This document shows positions 60,674-64,000 of a DNA stretch of 64,000 nt, piece after piece. A program made the position numbers and the translations under genes. This DNA comes from Roseomonas mucosa (GTDB lineage Bacteria > Pseudomonadota > Alphaproteobacteria > Acetobacterales > Acetobacteraceae), in contig CAMDWG010000013.1 in the NCBI GenBank assembly GCA_945878375.1, positions 1 through 64,000 on the forward strand, given 5' to 3'. The number at the start of each line of letters is the position of its first letter. The stretch's first letter is position 1. The notes under the pieces were generated by a model, which saw nothing but the letters and a program-made list of their open reading frames with translations, was not told the DNA's origin and did not search any database.

Positions 60674-61764
60674 GCGGCTTGCTCCGTCGGCAGCACCGGG
60701 CGCGGGCGCGCTGTCTCGATCCTGACCGCGAGGCGGCTTTCCCGCTTGCCCAGCTGCGCCTGGAACAGCGCGACCTCGCCGCAGCGCAGCGTGACCGGCG
60801 CGCCGGGCGGGGAGGAGAGCACGATACGGTCGCCGACCTTCAGGTCCAGCACCTGGCGCAGCTGCATCGTCTGCTGGTCCAGCACGACATCCAGCGCCAC
60901 ATCCGTCTGGCGCAATTCCTCGGCCAGGTGCGTTTCCCAGATGGAGTCGCGGCCGAAGCGCTCGCCCATGAATTGCTGCAGCAGCAATTCGCGCACCGGC
61001 TCCAGCGTGGCATAGGGCAGCAGCACTTCGATGCGGCCACCGCGATCCTCCATCTCGATCCGCATGCGGCTGACGACGACGGCGTTCGACAGGCGGGAGA
61101 TGGCGGCGAAGCGGGGGTTCACCTCCAGCCGGTCGAAGCGGAAGGTCACGGCGCCGATGGGCTGGAAGGCGGTCTGGAGGTCATTCAGCACGACGCCGAT
61201 CAGCCGCTCGACCAGCGTGCGTTCGATGGTGGTGTAGGGCCGGCCCTCGATCCGCATCGCGGCCGTGCCGCGCCGGCCGCCGAGCAGCACGTCCACCACC
61301 GAGTAGATCAGCGCGGAATCGATGACGATCAGGCCGAAATTGTCCCATTGCTCCGCCTTGAAGACCGCGAGCATGGCGGGCAGGGGGATGGAATTCAGGT
61401 AGTCGCCGAAGCGCTGCGAGGCCATCGCGTCGATGGAGATCTCCACATTGTCGGAGGTGAAGTTCCTGAGCGTGGTCGTCATCAGCCGGACGAGGCGGTC
61501 GAAGACGATCTCCAGCATCGGCAGGCGTTCATAGGCGACGAGGCCGGAGGAAATGATGCGCTCGATCCCGCTCTGCGCCCGGTCGCGCGCCGGGCCCGAG
61601 CCGAAGCCGAGCAGGCTGTCGATCTCCGCTTGATTCAGCACGCGGGTCGCTTCGGGGGCGGGGGCGGCCATGCCCGGTGCCGCGCCCCCCTGGGCCTGTC
61701 CGGCAGCTTCCTGTTCCAGCGCCGCGCCCCAGGCGGCGGCCATGTCCTCCTCGGTTCCGCTCAC
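60670..61764 (-). CDS. fliM: Flagellar motor switch protein FliM
   Basis: 364 residues. An N-terminal CheY-binding peptide LNQAEIDSLLGFG lies near residue 43, preceded by a 40-residue Gln/Ala/Pro extension. The core includes LVAYERLPMLEIVFDRLVRLM, and the C-terminal SpoA-like domain reads LDVVLDQQTMQLRQVLDLKVGDRIVL. Forms the C-ring with FliN/FliG. Overlaps fliL and DUF6468. Confidence 0.93.
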   Translation of the reverse strand: MSGTEEDMAAAWGAALEQEAAGQAQGGAAPGMAAPAPEATRVLNQAEIDSLLGFGSGPARDRAQSGIERIISSGLVAYERLPMLEIVFDRLVRLMTTTLRNFTSDNVEISIDAMASQRFGDYLNSIPLPAMLAVFKAEQWDNFGLIVIDSALIYSVVDVLLGGRRGTAAMRIEGRPYTTIERTLVERLIGVVLNDLQTAFQPIGAVTFRFDRLEVNPRFAAISRLSNAVVVSRMRIEMEDRGGRIEVLLPYATLEPVRELLLQQFMGERFGRDSIWETHLAEELRQTDVALDVVLDQQTMQLRQVLDLKVGDRIVLSSPPGAPVTLRCGEVALFQAQLGKRESRLAVRIETARPRPVLPTEQAA

Positions 61765-62318
61765 TGGACCAGGATCTCCACGAACAGCACATCGGTGACC
61801 CGCGGCGGCGGGCGGTCCCCGCGTGCCTCTGGCGCGATCGCGATGGTGGCGCGCGCGATCAGTTCTTCCCGCAGCCGCTGGGACCCTGCGCTGCCGCGCA
61901 ACTCCTCAGGCCGCACCTCGCGCAGATAGGTGGCGAAGAGATCGACCAGCCGCGGCATCGCGGCGGTGACGGTCGGGACATCTTCCGTGCGGCTCACTTC
62001 CAGCCTGGCGCGCAGGCGCACGAAGCTGGGGCGCCGGCCCGGCGCGTTGAGGTTGGCGATGATCTCCGGCAGGTCGATGAAGGCAGGCTGCGGCGCAGGG
62101 GCCTGAGCCTCGGTGGCGGGGACGGCCGCTTCCGCCGGCGCGCCGCCCATCCCGAGCAGCGGCGGCAGGATGCCGCCGAACCACAGGCCGGCGATCGCGC
62201 CGATCAACAGCACGGGAATCGCGATCAGGACGAGCTTCTTCTTGCCCCCTGGCTTCGGGGCTGACTCCGCCCCGGCCGTGGCAGGTGCCGCGCCCTTCTT
62301 CTCCTCCTGAGCCGCCAT
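61761..62318 (-). CDS. fliL: Flagellar basal body-associated protein FliL
   Basis: 185 residues. Membrane helix about 29-50 (LVLIAIPVLLIGAIAGLWFGG), an Ala/Pro linker, then the FliL domain: LPEIIANLNAPGRRPSFVRLRARLEV and a C-terminal VTDVLFVEILVQ. Stabilises the stator units. First gene of the fliL-fliM operon, divergent from flgF. Confidence 0.92.
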   Translation of the reverse strand: MAAQEEKKGAAPATAGAESAPKPGGKKKLVLIAIPVLLIGAIAGLWFGGILPPLLGMGGAPAEAAVPATEAQAPAPQPAFIDLPEIIANLNAPGRRPSFVRLRARLEVSRTEDVPTVTAAMPRLVDLFATYLREVRPEELRGSAGSQRLREELIARATIAIAPEARGDRPPPRVTDVLFVEILVQ

Positions 62319-62410
62319 GCGTCGTCGTCCGCCTCCTGCAGAACGGCGTCACTTTGGGGCGGGAGCGATTAAGGAAGCCTTGCGACCGGGGGCACCGGCT
62401 TCCGGCCAGG

Positions 62411-62423
62411 GGCAATTCTTGCC
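62411..62423. promoter_or_regulatory. GGCA-N5-TGCC palindrome upstream of flgF promoter
   Basis: GGCAATTCTTGCC is a perfect inverted repeat (GGCAA, TTC, TTGCC) about 42 bases upstream of the sigma-54 element and also between divergent fliL and flgF. Same half-sites and spacing as the site at 46242-46258. Candidate FlbD-type activator site. Confidence 0.55.
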
Positions 62424-62464
62424 GGCCATGCGGCAAAACCAGTTGCGGGCGTGCCGCCGCGGCG

Positions 62465-62479
62465 TGGCACGGGGCTTGC
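62465..62479 (+). promoter_or_regulatory. Sigma-54 promoter of flgF
   Basis: TGGCAC-GGGGC-TTGC exactly fits the -24/-12 consensus; the -12 element ends 43 bases before ATG 62523. Confidence 0.85.
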
Positions 62480-62522
62480 GGATGGGGTGGCAGGATTTCG
62501 ACGGCCCCAGCGAAGGCGATCC

Positions 62523-63269
62523 ATGGACAGCCCCGGCTACATCGTTCTCTCCCGCCTCGTCGCCGCGCAGCGTGCCACGGCGGTGACGGCGAACAACATC
62601 GCGAATGCCGACACGCCCGGCTTCCGCGCGCATCGCCCGTTGTTCGGGGCGGTGCTGGAACGCCAGCAGCGCGCGGAGATGCCGCCGGGCGGGCGCGACA
62701 TCGCGCTCACCCAGGACCGCGCGACGTGGCGGGAAGATGCGCCGGCGCCGTTGCAGGCCACCGGCAATCCGCTCGACCTCGCGCTCGGTGACCGGGATGC
62801 GCTGTTCGTTATCGAGACGCCGCGCGGCGAACGCTACACGCGGGCGGGCCGCTTCACCCTCGACCCCGAGGGGCAGGTGGTGGACCCGGAGGGCAACCCG
62901 GCCCTGGATGCGGCCGGACGGCCGCTTCAGATCCCGCCTGGCACGGCGCGGATCGACATCCGCGGCGATGGTTCGGTGGTGACGGAAGCCGGGCCGATCG
63001 GACAGTTCCGCATCGTGCGCTTCGATGACGCCCAGCGCCTGACGGCGGAAGGTGACCGCAACCTCGCCGCGCCCGCCGGCATGCAGCCGCGCGTCGTGGA
63101 GCGCCCCGGCGTGATTCAGGGGACGATGGAGGGCAGCAATGTACGCCCCGTGCTCGAACTGACGCGCATGACGGATGAGATGCGGCACTTCCAGTTCGTC
63201 GCGCAGATGGCGGAGCGGGAGGGCGAGCGGCTCGGCTCTGCCGTCGAGCGCATCCTGCGGCGCCGTTGA
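62523..63269 (+). CDS. flgF: Flagellar basal-body rod protein FlgF
   Basis: 248 residues. N-terminal rod motif ATAVTANNIANADTPGFRAH, then FlgF/FlgG body features RYTRAGRFTLDPEGQVVD and a C-terminal VIQGTMEGSNVRPVLELTRMTDEMRHFQF. Proximal rod protein. Driven by the sigma-54 promoter upstream, and followed by flgG. Confidence 0.93.
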   Translation: MDSPGYIVLSRLVAAQRATAVTANNIANADTPGFRAHRPLFGAVLERQQRAEMPPGGRDIALTQDRATWREDAPAPLQATGNPLDLALGDRDALFVIETPRGERYTRAGRFTLDPEGQVVDPEGNPALDAAGRPLQIPPGTARIDIRGDGSVVTEAGPIGQFRIVRFDDAQRLTAEGDRNLAAPAGMQPRVVERPGVIQGTMEGSNVRPVLELTRMTDEMRHFQFVAQMAEREGERLGSAVERILRRR

Positions 63270-63335
63270 GGACCATCGCCATGACCCAGCACGGACAACC
63301 CGGCCCGGCGCCACGCCGCATCAGGAGCTTCTGAC

Positions 63336-64000
63336 ATGCGATCCCTGCACATCGCCGGCACCGGCATGATGGCCCAGCAGACGAATGTCGAGGTCATCTC
63401 CAACAACATCGCGAATATGAGCACCACCGGCTACAAGCGCCGGCGCGCGGAATTCCAGGACCTGCTGTACCAGAACCTGCGCCGCGTCGGGTCGCAGTCT
63501 GCCGATACGGGCTCTGTCCTGCCCTCCGGCGCGCAGGTCGGGCTCGGCGTGAAGACCGGCGCGGTCTATCGCATTTCCGAACAGGGCAGCCTGTCGCAGA
63601 CCGGCAACCGCTTCGACATCGCGATCCGTGGCAATGGCTATTTCCAGGTGCAGCTGCCGAATGGCGACACCGCCTACAGCCGCGACGGCACCTTCGCGCT
63701 GTCGCCCGAAGGCGTGCTGGTGACGGCGGATGGCTTCGTCGTGCAGCCCGGCATCACCATTCCCGCCAACGCGACCGACGTGACAATTAACGCGACCGGC
63801 GAGGTGCTGGCGAAGATCGACGGCCAGATCGCGCCGCAGAATGTGGGCCAGGTCCAGCTGGCGATCTTCGCCAATGAAGGCGGGCTGGAAGCGATCGGCG
63901 ACAACCTGCTGTTGGCCACCCCCGGCTCGGGCGATCCGCAGCAGGGCGCGCCCGGCGCGCCGGGCTATGGCCAGGTGCTTCAGGGCTTCGTCGAGACGTC
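63336..64000 (+). CDS. flgG: Flagellar basal-body rod protein FlgG (partial, runs off right edge)
   Basis: The first 221 residues are present. MRSLHIAGTGMMAQQTNVEV then ISNNIANMSTTGYKRRRAEF is the FlgG N-terminus, followed by GVKTGAVYRISEQGSLSQTGNRFD and AYSRDGTFALSPEGVLV. Distal rod. AGGAG lies eight bases before ATG 63336. The end lies beyond the window. Confidence 0.93.
   Translation, partial: MRSLHIAGTGMMAQQTNVEVISNNIANMSTTGYKRRRAEFQDLLYQNLRRVGSQSADTGSVLPSGAQVGLGVKTGAVYRISEQGSLSQTGNRFDIAIRGNGYFQVQLPNGDTAYSRDGTFALSPEGVLVTADGFVVQPGITIPANATDVTINATGEVLAKIDGQIAPQNVGQVQLAIFANEGGLEAIGDNLLLATPGSGDPQQGAPGAPGYGQVLQGFVET

Noticed and set aside
62319-62522. Second sigma-54 promoter reading toward fliL
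   Set aside because: No GCAA-N5-GTGCCA arrangement with correct spacing was found on that strand.

Overview
The window is high-GC DNA, with almost every gene packed into short-overlap operons. It reads as the chromosome of an alphaproteobacterium, most likely an Acetobacteraceae/Rhodospirillales member (Roseomonas-like). Four things point there: a flagellar cluster with fliX, a MotE-like gene and a DUF6468 gene; a single-cysteine DksA; a CckA-type hybrid kinase; and the formate-dehydrogenase accessory genes DUF6505/DUF6352/DUF3305/DUF3306. This placement is inferred from gene content, not from a marker search.

Region A (about 0.46-12.7 kb) is a run of mostly unrecognised envelope genes. It holds a mitofilin/Mic60-like membrane protein, a second protein that looks like only the mitofilin C-terminal part behind a signal peptide, two DUF4239-type membrane proteins, and a beta-carbonic-anhydrase-like protein. 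That last protein is fused to a domain that also occurs alone in a neighbouring gene. Two substrate-binding proteins without transporters and several small exported or membrane proteins complete the run. An internally deleted IS3-family element and an interspersed palindromic repeat separate the last DUF4239 gene from the rest.

Region B (12.9-28.2 kb) is a respiratory formate dehydrogenase island. The accessory genes are a polyferredoxin (minus strand), a lipoate/biotin-ligase-like protein, DUF6505, DUF6352, DUF3305, DUF3306, a TorD-like chaperone and a small Tat protein. The enzyme is FdhA (catalytic Cys, not Sec), FdhB and FdhC. Next come molybdenum-cofactor genes mobB and moeA, then mobA and fdhD on the other strand. 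Together they make, load, export and wire a periplasmic molybdenum (or tungsten) formate dehydrogenase to the quinone pool.

Region C (28.2-44.2 kb) is general metabolism: a DMT exporter, a Bug/TctC binding protein, RarA, a fluoride channel, a lipocalin-like protein, an RluC/D pseudouridine synthase, AsmA, a TerB-like protein and an unusual acyl-CoA dehydrogenase. A set comprising an IlvD/EDD dehydratase, an SDR and an FAH hydrolase fits non-phosphorylative sugar-acid breakdown; a YdhR-like protein and a quinone oxidoreductase follow. Composite palindromic repeats lie at 32.3 kb.

Region D (44.2-64.0 kb) is flagellar and chemotaxis: flgN-flgJ-flgI divergent from fliX, dksA, a soluble CckA-like hybrid kinase, flgB-flgC-fliE-fliQ-fliR-flhB, fliO-fliP, speD-speE, fliL-fliM-DUF6468-motE-cheY-cheZ-TPR lipoprotein, and flgF-flgG (flgG runs off the right edge). 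Two near-perfect sigma-54 promoters, each with a GGCA-N5-TGCC palindrome just upstream, precede flgI and flgF. They suggest an FlbD-like enhancer-binding circuit.
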